64,000 nt of DNA from Tubiluchus corallicola (taxonomy: Eukaryota; Priapulida; Priapulimorpha; Priapulimorphida; Tubiluchidae). The translations under genes and the position numbers were made by a program. Within the stretch, counting starts at the first letter, position 1. Each line of letters starts with the position of its first letter. The notes under the pieces are model-generated. The model worked only from the letters and a program-made list of their open reading frames with translations, was not told the DNA's origin and made no database searches. The DNA lies in NCBI GenBank assembly GCA_030141605.1, contig JAQGDQ010000137.1, positions 248,001 through 312,000 on the forward strand, in the 5' to 3' direction. Positions 37,786 to 54,100 of the stretch are shown piece by piece.

Positions 37786-37939
37786 TGAAGACAAATAATA
37801 TAAATGTACAAAAATCACTAAAAGTAATTCGTGTGAGGAGGGTTACAATAATATAATAATGATCCTTATTTAAAGTCGGCTTTCCGGTTGAACAATTAAC
37901 ATAATTCCAAAGAGCTTTTGGACCGACTGTAAATATCAG

Positions 37940-38106
37940 CCTACTTAACAGAGACTATTATTACCCCTCTTATACTCTAAATACCATGCGCTAGGCAAGA
38001 CAACAACAGGTACCATTTAAAATCTGGTATGACCGGCCACGGTGCCCAAATGACGACCTCCCAGATGGAAAGCGAACGCGTTGCCACTAGACCAAACTGT
38101 CTGGTA
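37940..38106 (-). mobile_element. tRNA-derived SINE
   Basis: Minus strand reads TGGTCTAGTGG at 38094-38084, a good box A (TRGYNNARYGG), followed by CAACGCGTTCGCTTTCCATC and TGGGAGGTCGTCATTTGG (degraded box B), GTGGCCGGTCATACCA, TTTAAATGGTACCTGTTG and CTTGCCTAGCGCATGGTATT. This is the layout of SINEs common in invertebrates: a tRNA head, then a conserved GGTCATACCA...GGTACC...GCGC body. Confidence 0.75.
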
Positions 38107-38526
38107 CAATAATGAAGCAGTCACTGTTTAATCAACGGGCTACACAATACTGAAAAACAAACTAATACAAAAGGACAAAATATTACTAATTAGTAATTAC
38201 AAATGAAATAATTACCAGACAATTGCTGGGAAAGTGTGTTAATAAGCGTATTGTCTATATAAGCTAGACTGCAAACTTCACTGGCAATGATTAACTTCCT
38301 TGCTTGATGTATATAAATTTACTACTTCATTCATCAATTGGCTTGTGTACTTCTCGGATCTGTTGAAACTTTCATTAAAACAACATTCTGGCAGAGATGT
38401 CCACAGATACGTTGCCAAGGGAAAATGATTTGTAGGCTGTACACCTATAATCATATAAAACCTATACGAGAGGTACTATTAGAAAACCCAGGGCATCATC
38501 GTTTTTACGCCATTATAATGTCGTAA

Positions 38527-38608
38527 TGCAGAAGTTCACATTCGTGTTTGTACTGTACTGTTTGACTTTTTTTCGTGTTTGTACTGTACCGTTTCTTTTG
38601 GGACACTC
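38527..38608. mobile_element. Mariner-like terminal fragment with internal duplication
   Basis: TCGTGTTTGTACTGTAC is repeated twice and followed by TTTTGGGACACTCTGTATG, like the ends of many mariner elements (TTGGGACACCCTGTA). A similar motif is near 37-55. No transposase frame remains. Confidence 0.4.
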
Positions 38609-39640
38609 TGTATGTCAGTTGGTTGTGAACATGTGTGGTTGACCAGGACCAACCGTCTGCTGCTTGCGTATATTGTTTATGGCTATTTTGTTTATTGAAT
38701 CGTAGAACAGAATACAAAAGTGACGAAAACTGTATAGTTTCGGAACAGACTACAACAATGGAAAGAAACCACTTGTCTACACTATAAGGGTTTAAACACA
38801 TAAACACATAGAGCAAAGCAACACATATACGTATAAATAGTTTTACTCTTGACAGCTTAGACTTATTATTCTACAATTACTATTGCAGTTAATCAGTCAG
38901 GCTTGCTCTGAGTTGTATTCTCAAAGATTTTATGGACCAATCTAGCAATTATTTTTGTTACTTCTGCATCTTGTGACGAATTTAAAAACATAAACCTACA
39001 GTTGCTTATTATTACCCTACCCTGTATAAGTTACGATAAATGACCTGTAATGTATTGAAATTATTAACTCCAATAAAATCAATGCAGTAGGTAATTAATT
39101 AATGTATACTAATCGCTGAGCTAAGTTTATAGCTTTCAGTCGGAAGCGAAACGTTTTATTCTTTTAAAAATACCGTGACAGTAAATACAACCTTTGATCA
39201 TGATCAGCGAAAAGTACAAGTGTATTAAACCACATCTTAAGTGCTCTTGGCTTTATGGCGGAGCAGTTAGTGTACATATGAGTATGAGTAATCAGTCTGC
39301 AGAAATTTCCAGAGGGACCTCTCATACGTTTGAGAATGCGCATAATTTTTGGAATTGCGAAATTAACTGGAAAATAATTCAGCGTAGTTTTATTTTGCAG
39401 CCATCTTAAAGTACTCATTATTTAAGAAGCTATAAATTAACGTTTGCATCATCCAAAGGCCAACGTAAAAGACCTTAGTGTTAAGACTCAAGCGTGTCCT
39501 ACCCTGCGCTCAATAAATTAAATATACTTGCCCTGCGGTGTAAAAGTCATACATACATGACGCATATTAAAAGAAGCTGATTTTTATGTAACAAGTCTCC
39601 AAAACTCCTGCTATTTCTTTTGTTTATAATAATTAGGCTA

Positions 39641-41601
39641 ATGATGGCGCAAGCGGGTAGTAACTCAAAGCATGAGGAGGCAAATCAACCACCTCCGTAC
39701 GGGCTTCAGGAATCTAACATTGGATACCAAGGAATTCAGGGATCACCTCAAACTGAAGGAGGATATGGAAGCCAGCAATTGACGCATACAATATGTAAGT
39801 GAAAGCTAAAAAGCTAAAAATTATTAGGCCCAAGTCGTGACTGATCACATTGACACTTCGGAAATTTCTTTGTGCCTGCATAAAGTTAAATTTGTGTTTT
39901 AATAATGATGACGATTATAATGATGATTATTATGGTGACGAAGTTAGCGAAGCGTGGATAATTATGATTCACAATTCCTAATTTCTGACTTAAATTTTGT
40001 ATAACTTCCAAGTAAAATTTTTAGGATTATTATTACGACAATGAATCTATATATAGAAAGAATAGCACACTGGCCATAATACTAATACGTATTTTATAAT
40101 TTAATGCAAGTATGTCAATTTGAGATTGCGGTGGCTGACTAGGTCTTTTTACACGTTCGCAGACGGTGGATTCAACCAAAACAACACGATATTTTTCAAA
40201 CTAGTTGCTATATCTAATTTAACTAACATTTTTTTACTTGCCACAACGTCTAAACATTTTTGCGTTTTTCGCTTGCCTGTTTATAGAATTATACAAGACG
40301 TCTGTTTCGCCGTGTTACGCGTACGTACGTTTGTTGTTGCATGCATTTTCGTTGTTGCTGTTGTAATAAGTTTTTACTAGTTTTTAACTATTGTGATATC
40401 ATCATAGAGTTATTCCGTACCCTACATTGTTATGAAAAAAAACGGATTAATGACAACGGTAAATGTCATATTCACGAAAAAAAACCAGATCTAAGACGAC
40501 GGTAAATAGTGTTCTAAATCACATGTCTAAGCAGCTGGACAAAAAACTCAATAAAAGAGTGGCCGAACGTTTCGCATTCCGAACAAGTCCAACTCAAGCC
40601 ATCTATATTACTTGCAAGTTCTTTCATTTTAAATGCATGTAAGGCCTATATAATTATTTAAGCTATTATGCTTGCCATATAGCTTTTTATTTTCAGATAC
40701 AACTCAACCAGAAGTCAGTGTAACTGTCTGTCCTCCGAAGTACATGTGGCCACATCCTGTGGACATCAGATGCCCTTCCTGTGGACTGAACGTGACGACA
40801 GTGATAGCTCCTCACAACGGTGCACTAACTTGGCTCCTTTGCGGAACTTTATGTCTGTTTGGGTAAGAAGCCGTGGAGATCCTTCAGGAAGAAGTTGAGG
40901 TCTCTATTGGGAACCTATTTGCGTAATTTCCCGAAGTAAAAGTTTTTATTACACTTGGGCATGAGGCGGGATTTATTGTTACACATTTAAATTCAGATTA
41001 CAAAACACACAATACGAATTAAGAAGTCCATGTTCCTTATTCATCAACCAATTAAGGACTAAAGATATAAAATGCATACGTTATGGGTTCTGCACTGTTA
41101 TTGGTTGGCCTTTAAAATTGTTTCAGGGCAAAACAAGGTGCAGCAAGTAGCAGAGTTTCTAGTCCTTGTAAGCTCTAACAGTCACTCATGCCTAGTGAGT
41201 GTGTTACTCAGTGTTCTAATCTTAATGTGGTGTTTAGCAACTAATGCGTACAGTTAGGCTCAAACAGAAACCAAGCCATTTCATCACACTCTCAGTGAGC
41301 GTCTATGCAGGTGGCTTGTTCAGGATAAAAAACAACACGGACGTTTGTGTGTTTTATTCTCTGATTATCAATAGTAAAAAGGAAAGATTAACGGAGATGA
41401 AGCTCTACTCATTAATGCAAACTTGTTTAAACGATTATTATGGCAGTACCAATTAATCCAAGTTATATGCAACTGATGATTTTGCGTTACAGGTGTTGGC
41501 TTGGATGTCAGTTTATTCCGTTTTACTGCAATTGCTCTAGAGATATACATCACATGTGCCCCAACTGCAATGCAAGTATTGGTGACTACAAACGCATATG
41601 A
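39641..41601 (+). CDS. LITAF: LITAF-domain protein with N-terminal PPPY motif
   Basis: Small zinc-binding monotopic membrane protein of the LITAF/CDIP1 family, which acts on late endosomes and lysosomes. Exons 39641-39794, 40697-40862 and 41493-41601 (phases 1 and 2, GT-AG) give 142 residues. The N-terminal part is Gly/Gln/Tyr/Pro-rich with QPPPYG at about residues 16-21, a WW-domain ligand. The LITAF domain has a first CxxC (RCPSCG, 77/80), a hydrophobic Cys-containing stretch with the membrane-inserting segment (about 93-119: LTWLLCGTLCLFGCWLGCQF) and a second knuckle HMCPNCNASIG (129/132), ending DYKRI. The family's HxCPxC signature is present and length is close to the usual 140-160. The start is the first of two adjacent ATGs; an AG just upstream could be the acceptor of a leader intron. 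The symbol is at family level, since animals often have several paralogues. Confidence 0.88.
40258..40615 (+). repeat. Dispersed repeat family C, copy 2
   Basis: Counterpart of 10133-10438, inside intron 1 of the LITAF-like gene. Shared blocks run from TTCGCTTGCC to TTCGCATTCCGAACAAGT. It ends about 80 bp before exon 2. Confidence 0.55.
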
Positions 41602-42763
41602 AGAGAAGTTAAACTAAACAGTCTTCTATACGTTCTCCAAAAACTCAAACAAAATGCTTCAACGGTATAATTCAAATTTTGTATTTAATGAATCTTAGCG
41701 ATATCGATGAGAACACGTCGTTCGGAAGCCAAGCTGTTGGAAAATTATGCATGCTCCCGTTTCAGTACCTTTAATGACATACAATGAGGCAGTTGCCCAC
41801 GTCGTGTACCATAATATTTAAAGTCAGCTTAGAGTTGCAAATTATCTCAAAAATATGACAATTCAATAGAGGCGAGCATTCTCTATCACAAAGTGAATTG
41901 GAATCAAATCAAACTTTTGCCATTCGAACTCGAATCAAATCAATTAGCAAGATTTGCAATACAAATCAAATTCAATTTCAATTTTAGATTCTGGAAATTT
42001 TCATCAATAAAAAGTATCTCACAAAAAACCTATATATTGCTTGATTTTGTTCTGCTGTAAAAACACTATCTTTAAAAATTGTGCACAGAAATTATAGTTA
42101 AATTGTGCTGTTCAGACACTATGCAGTAGAAGTGGTGAATTTAATGAACCCATAGTTTTAAGTTCGAATCGAATTCGAATTAAAAAAAACTCGCTTGCAT
42201 CGAATACAAACGTTCAATGCTCATTCCTATAGTTGAACTCACTTCATCACAAAAATTTTGTTTAACATGACGGTGAAGGGACAGCTGGACAATCAACTAT
42301 TGGAGAATGAACTTGTTATTTTTAGTGTTCTACATTGTCAGTAATTACAGTCATAATTGTTAGAAAGAAGCAATGAGCAAAGAATCATGGTGAAGTGTCA
42401 CAAATCAAAAGATCAAAGGTCAGTAGATTCGGGTCCACATTGTATCCATGTTTTTTGCCTAATAATAACTGGCTTGCGCAGATTAAAAGATCTCAAGGTT
42501 ATAATCAAATTGTCTGTATACAGGCTAAAAGAAAAAACGTTTTACATTTAAATATTCGACTCTTTTTGAATGGCGGAGTGTAAACAGTTAAAAATGTAGC
42601 ACACTATCCCGGACTAATGAACATACTAAAACAAATCAATTGTATATTAAGTAGTAAGCACCTAAGCAACTACGAATTTCTTATTAAAAACACATAAATA
42701 CGTATCCATGTAAATTCAATCAATCACAAAAACCAAGACAAATGTAACATTGAGCTCTAATAA
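41602..42763. other. Convergent intergenic region between LITAF-like gene and CFAP20
   Basis: Holds a probable non-autonomous hAT-like element (41871-42228). No exon seen. An AATAAA near 42006 lies inside the element, about 400 nt after the LITAF stop, and may or may not be its poly(A) signal. Confidence 0.5.
41871..42228. mobile_element. Probable non-autonomous hAT-like element
   Basis: The left end GGCGAGCATTCTC and the reverse complement of the right end (GGAATGAGCATTGAACG) share GAGCATT. The interior is rich in GAATC/TTCGAAT motifs (TTCGAATCGAATTCGAATT near 42162), a texture common in hAT MITEs. No clear target-site duplication and no transposase. Confidence 0.4.
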
Positions 42764-42769
42764 TTTATT
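42764..42769 (-). terminator. Polyadenylation signal AATAAA for CFAP20
   Basis: AATAAA on the minus strand, about 245 nt past the CFAP20 stop at 43014-43016. A plausible 3' end; not confirmed. Confidence 0.4.
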
Positions 42770-43013
42770 ACACAAATACATTTAATACAAAACACATTAT
42801 TACACGTATTCAAACTACACATACTAGATTTTCACTATCAACATATTACAGAGCGCAATAATACTGGACGGAGAGCAAAATCTAAATTTGCGTACAATAG
42901 CATTTATAACATCAGTCAAGCTAAAAAACTATGTAACAAAACACGGAAATTTTACCATATTATTTTACATTTCGACTAGCAACGATTACTACTGTGAATT
43001 GGAATGGCAACAG

Positions 43014-47518
<4,505 letters not shown>

Positions 47519-48199
47519 GTTAACACCAATTAGATCTGATACCACTGCAGTTTTAGAGACACAATTATTTTTACGTTGCAAAAAGTAATCATTGAGGTTA
47601 AGCGTTAAAATTGTAATCAAAATTATTAACGAAAAACATTCGTAACTAAGCCGAACAACACAAAATATCACGACACTGGGAACTATTGGAAATCAATGTG
47701 CCGAAAAGTTTTATTATTATAATTTTATTTTAAGAAATCTTTAAATTTTTAGCGGCAAAAATAATTAGAATATCAAGTTTTTTTATTTGAGGATAATCAA
47801 CCCTCTGCAAACGAAGCACTTATTTAGAACTATTTTCAGTAATTTTTTAGTTCGGGCTAGTATCGCCACCTTCTGCTAAATTTTAAAAACTTGTATCTTC
47901 GTGACGTGTGCTTAGCAGCGTAGTGGTAGATGATACCATGATACACTGTTTTAGATTTTTATGGTGTCAATACCGCTAGCTGCAAATTCCTAATCTAAGT
48001 AAACGTGTGACTGTAAATTACTACAAAATAAATAAAAATCACTGGTTTTTAGTTTGGAAACTGCCATTGTACTATGAGCATTACTGTAATATAGATAGAT
48101 TTAAAATGCCACGTTCGCTATACAATCTGACTCGGAAAAACACCTTGGTTACCATAAACAACTGCTTAGTAACCCCCGTTATTTTGTTATTGTTTTATC
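47519..48199. promoter_or_regulatory. Divergent promoter region, CFAP20 / RGS22-like
   Basis: The 681 bp between the two start codons must contain both promoters and leaders unless there are upstream untranslated exons. No clear TATA box. The RGS22 side holds the X-box candidate. Both genes relate to cilia or sperm in vertebrates, which supports shared regulation. Confidence 0.55.
48148..48162 (+). promoter_or_regulatory. Candidate RFX X-box
   Basis: GTTACCATAAACAAC: a perfect left half GTTRCC, 3-nt spacer, and right half AACAAC with one mismatch to RGYAAC. It is about 38 nt before the RGS22-like ATG. A further perfect half-site AGTAAC lies at 48168-48173. RFX factors control ciliary genes in animals. 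Confidence 0.45.
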
Positions 48200-51100
48200 A
48201 TGGACGAGTTTCGCGAAGGTGTGTATAATTAATATAACTGATTATCAAAATACTTTCAGAAGGTGCACAAAATGTTGCTTTAATACATTTGCAGTTATGT
48301 TAGTTATGGTGTTTAAACTCACCCATATGTTTGCAAAGTCGATTGCTTTACATTTTAAAGGTATTTGTAGCCTTTTTTGAAGAATGGGATTCAATTTTTG
48401 TTCATAAAAATAATTTTCATTAAGTTTGACTAGCTTTTTTTCTCAACAAAGCACTGCAACATTATATAACTTGTGCATGATAATATTGCTGTATGATGTC
48501 TGAAAGTTGGTTTTGATATTTTGTATTTGAGTGTAGTTTTATTTCTAAATAAAAATGCTAAATCACTGAGTAAAATTCAGCGAAATGTGCTTTTAACACT
48601 CATTAAATTTTTAAATAGTAGTAATTTCTAAGGCCCTGTGGCTATATCATCTATGTATATAATGTATGATTTCCACATGTTGTTTGTCCTCTGTATATGA
48701 TGTTTGCATAGAGTTGTGCATGGCACAAATGTGTTATTCAGTTACATTACTTCGTAATTTGTACATTTCAGATGCACCAAACCTAGAAAAACTCTTACTG
48801 GACAAAAAATTCGTTGATTACTTTAATGTGTACCTTTCACTTCCTGTAAGTACTGAGTTAAGTAATAATATGTTCATATGCAGCAGTACTTAAGCTAATT
48901 GTGCAGCCATATTTAGTAGTCACTTATGTTTTCGTTTTCCTCACATACCAAAGATAAACATTTACGATGACTGTGATATGGCATGGTAAAGATGGTGAAA
49001 ATGGTGATGTTGACGACGATGATGATGATGACGACGACGATAATGATGATGGTGGTGATAGCATTTTAACTGTGTAACAACACAATTCATTCCTTCATTT
49101 TCAAAAAATGGAATCACTTAGCATCACTTGTCCCTTACTCGTAAAGTATTTTTGTTTTGCTAAAGTTGTTGGTTTTTGGCTGCTGAGTCAGAATTGCTTT
49201 TAGCTAGTCATTTAACATTTTTGCATAAAAACTGTTATGTTGATTAACAATGTGTTAAGAAAAAGTTGATGTGCTATATTAATATTGTGTCTTGATTTTT
49301 TTAGGTTTTTTTGCAGAAGGCATGTTTTTTATTTTCACAAAAAACATTTCATTTGCATCCAGATGTCGAAAATGAGAAGGTGCTACATTTTTAATCACTT
49401 TAAACAGTTCAATAGATCATCAGTATAATTGTAGAAAATTGATAAATACCGTTATTCATCCAGCGTACTGGGCATTCAAAACTTGTATGATAAATAACAC
49501 AAACTTATAGTGGAATGACCAAAACTAGTTGGACTGCAGTGAAGTAGAATTTTTTCTATGATATTTCTGTCATGCATGACAAACTTAATGTCAGTGTCAC
49601 TAAATTGCTAGTGATGTTAAATGTGACTTAATGAGTTTAACGTAACAGGAACAGCACAGTCACTTGTGTTGCTAGCTTTGGCCAATGCTAATGAATACTG
49701 TGTAACTTTAAAATAATGTGAAATTCAGGATAATGTTAGTATTATAAAAGTACAGTCTTTAAAATTAGTTCAGCATCAATGTTTAGTGTTAATGCTCGAT
49801 GAAATTAAATGGTATGAATGACTTAATATACTTCATTAATATTTTTAGGATAGAGAATTAGATAAACGAGCTAAGGTAATTAAATGGTTGCAGTGTCGAA
49901 GGTTACCACATTTCTTCGAATCTGCTTTCTACAGTGACTATGTACTCGGTAAAGCACTATATAATTGTGGTATGTACCTTGTGTTAAACCCTGTGTATAT
50001 ACTAACAAAGATTTAAAGGAGAAGAAAACCTTTTATTAACATAAAGCTAAAAGAAAACCTTTTATTAACATAAAGCTAAAAAAAATTGTTTTGAAATTCT
50101 GTACCCACTTGCGTACTGCCTTATTGCACACAAAGGTTGTATTAGCAGTAATGCTGTATAAAACTTGAAAATTTAAACCGCAATGACCGTTAGGCACAGC
50201 CATTTTAACTGTAAGTCGTTTGAAACAAGTTACATAACATTGCGCAAAGTTTGAAAAAATAATCAAAGTATTCGTAGTGCACACTTCAATAACTAAACAG
50301 AAATATAAATTACTTTATCTAGTTAATAAAATCAATATAATGTTTTTTGGTTTGTCAGTGGTACACATTGGGAAGGTGAGTTGGTGATGTAGTTGGCGTA
50401 AACATTTTAAATTACTGAGAATTTATTTTTCTAATTGCACAAGTCTTCCAAATAGGTAAGTGTATTGAATTGTAACATAACCTTGTACGGAAAAGTTTTG
50501 GACTTTAAAGTTGCTTTTTCTTCTCCTTAACTTGTGCTACAGTTTTAAAATAACTCAACTATCTATTGTCACATTGTGTACTGTAGTAGTAACAATAAGA
50601 TAACGATTCGACAATGGTCGTTTAACAAAGACTGCCTGGTGAATCAAAAAATTTGAGCATATGACTTTAAATTGATGAAGTGAAGGTCACTGACGTTCAC
50701 AACTGTGACAGTAATAGCTACAATGTTTATTTTTTTGTGCAACTATCGATGACATATTTGACCATTAAACTTCGTTAATAATGCATTGTACAATGTACGA
50801 AGTGCATAGCTGTTGTTGTAAATTACGCTTCATTAGTGTCGGTAGTGGTATATGTGTGATTTTTGTTACAGAAGGTAAACCAGCTGCTGAATTTTGTGGT
50901 TGTGTCAGTAGTCTTGCAAGCTTTAAACATTCTCTCATTGGCTCCGCAGGGGATAAATGCTTTGCTACTTGGAAAGACATAGAAAAGTTCAAAAATGGCG
51001 AACCTGATTTCAAAAGCATTCGTTCCTTGCAGAAAAAACATCTTGCTGGTAAATTATTTATTGTAGTTAGATATAACAACACTAATGGTAAAACCTACAT

Positions 51101-54100
51101 ATTTACAGTTTACTCTTAACTTAGAATTCTTAGCAGTTATAACTATCGAACTGAGGCCACATGGATAAATTTTTAATTCGCATTGTACATTCCAGGTTTT
51201 CAATTCTGCCATCATTTTGTTAGTGTTAAAATTTTGTGAATGTTGATAATAATAATAAGTTATGTTTTAATTACTTTAAAACCTTCATTGCTAGAGATTG
51301 GTAGTCTTTTTTACGTAATAATAGTATAATAATTATTAGTGACTTGTTAACATTGTAGTAACAACAATCAAACTACATTACTTATAAAGTTACTGTGTTA
51401 CTTGCAATATTTAACTAAAACAATTATGTTTGCAGAATGCTTTCGAGAGAAAAGAAATGGTATGTTAATTTCAAGTGACGATCATTTTTACCAACCTATG
51501 CCTCAAACTTTCCACTCCCAATGCTGGACCAATGTGCAATTCAATTTCCTAAATAAAATGAAAACATATTGGCTTCCTAGATTTCTTCTACAGCAAAAGA
51601 AACAAAAAGCAACACTAACAACACAGGACACATTACGGAATGACAAAATTACTTCAAATTCAGTGAGTGACAGGATTAAGGATACTGGACTCAAAGACCG
51701 AGTTCAAAATTGGCCTGGTGGTGGCGGTGATGTCCGTGATTCAGATGTGGAAAGTATGGAATCTGTTCCAGAGGATGATTTTCAAGGTACAATCTGTACA
51801 GAGTGTTCATGTGGTCACAAAAATTGCACGTTACTTTTGTGTATTGCACCTCACAAAACAAGCGATTTTGCCTGTAGGACCAGCATAGCATGCAATATAT
51901 TATTATTCGATTCTTTGACTGGAAGACCATTTAGAAGCTTTTTGGTCTCAAAAAATTTGGAAAAAGAATTAAAATTTCTAGAATTTTGGCAAGCAGCGGA
52001 ACTATGTAGGTCGGCTTTAGTTGACAGCGATAAAAGTCGTTCAGCAAAAGAAAGTTTGTGCACAATTTTGAATAACAGACACTTACAAGAGAGTTTTGAA
52101 AAGGAAGCTAAAACTTTGCTCCAAATACTACGAGCTGGGGATATTGATATTGAACACTATGCACTGGAGGTTCTTCAAGAAAAGGTTGTACAGGTAATTA
52201 ATAAGATCTTATTAAAATTATTACATTTGTTTATCTATAAACTGTAATAACATTAATACAGTCTTTGGCTACAATGCCATCTATCTCATTTTTTTCCTGT
52301 TTGCCTTAGATTCTCACCTTATTGTAATTTTGAATGTAAATCGTTGCTGCCAAATGTATTATGATAATGTGTCATTATGATTCAGTAGAATACATGGTCA
52401 ACTACATAATCTTTAACATAAGTTATTTAAAGCTCATAATATAGGGCCAGTCTAAGTGGTCTTGCTGTTAAGAGTAAGAAAGTTCTCTTCTTTCTGCACT
52501 GCACATTTAATTTTGTGAATTTTTTTAGCTAGTTTCTTCCTAATGATCGACAACAGAAGCTGACCATTTCAACAGTGCCTTACTCTGACTATTCTGTGTC
52601 ATATAACCTTTGGGTGATCTCTGATGTCGATCATTATCTAAGATCTTTTGTGTTATCTGGGCATGTTGCATTGATTTGTGTCAGACATTAATAAGTAGCG
52701 CTAGTTATTTTACGTTGATGATCCGACTACCAAGTATTGTGTTATAAAATTCTGTGGTTGTTTTCTGAGGTTATTTATTAGTCAGCAAAGTAATTTACTA
52801 CTACTACTACTGTACTGCGTCATAAACTTTTGCTTTTGTATGTGTATTTTAAGTCATTTGGTGATCTTTGGCAGTTTTGACTCTGAATGGAACATGCTTT
52901 CTCTTTGTTTCCGTACATGGTGAAACGTACCACACAAGAGTATAGGTATTGCATTTTAAGTGGGAACGACAGTTATGGCATTGACCAAAAAGAATCTGTG
53001 ACATTTTGTAAGATTTTATATTCGCTTTTTTGGGAATCAGCTAATTAATAAAACAAACCTACCCATCTCACTACTATGTTGTGCAACAACTTTTTAATTT
53101 TGCCCTTCTTGTCTATTTTGTTTTTCACTTGGTAACATTTTGCCTTTGGTTTCCATTGCGACCCGTGTCGTCATACTATGGTGACTAGTAACCATGATTA
53201 TGAGAGGTCACTAAAAGGTCATCATACAGAATTGTCAGGGTAGGGCAGAAAGTGCAGATGAGGTATTGCAATGAAGCAGTCAGCTTCTGTTCTTTAATTA
53301 TTTATGCCTTATATGTTGTGGTGCAATGTCAGTTATATCTTTCACACATGGAAGCAACTTTCTAGTATTTTCATGTGGGTGAGACATGACCATTTTTACC
53401 CTACTTTTTTCCTTTATGGTCAGTAGACATTAAACCTCAAAAAAGAGTTTTGTTCAAACTGAATCAGGTTAATCACAACGACAACGGCAACAACGTGAAC
53501 AACAATAATGTCAGATTAGTAACTTTTCAGGACATGTTCAGTCAAATGTTTTAGGACTGATTTGGCTTCCTTGTTGGCATGTTATTTTAACTGCAAGACA
53601 TGACAGTTAAATGCTGTATCATCACTACTATACTTCCTGTTAAAATGCTGGTTTCACTTTTAGAGTATGCAGCTGAAAGTTATCAACATTTTCTTAGTCA
53701 TGCAAAACGTAGTGCTCATTCTATTTAAATTTTCTATCTAATTTGGAATAAGAATAAAATTTATCCAAGATTATTTTAGAATGTGGTCGTCTTTTTCAGA
53801 AACTGAAAGAGGCATGTGAAGAATATGGACAGGAAGATTTATTGGCACTACCAGTTTTAATGAATGCTGACATCACGTCTGCTCTGCCTGATGAGCAGCC
53901 ATTTCTGCAACAACGAAAAAAACAAGCTCTCTTGCTTGCAAGATGCACATCATTAACTAGCAATAGTGGTATGTGTTAACAGAAGTGACAAGTGAAAACC
54001 TAGTGCTATAAATATGAATGCTTTGCACTGCTAAACTTTTTTATAGTTTTTTCTTACTTTGATTGTGTCATAGATCCAGTTTAATACTTAAAGAGAGTAC

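Larger units (their letters stand above)
34563..39640. other. Intergenic DNA between sushi and LITAF-like genes
   Basis: A+T-rich with no supported exon. It contains a nested inverted repeat (37081-37785), a tRNA-derived SINE (37940-38106) and a mariner-like end (38527-38608). Several AATAAA motifs between 35 and 37 kb could serve a longer sushi 3'UTR, but nothing shows this directly. Confidence 0.5.

Noticed and set aside
38338-38816. Frames at 38.3-38.8 kb as a gene
   Set aside because: One contains YRVSQKK, the translation of a mariner-type end, and there is no splice structure; treated as transposon residue.
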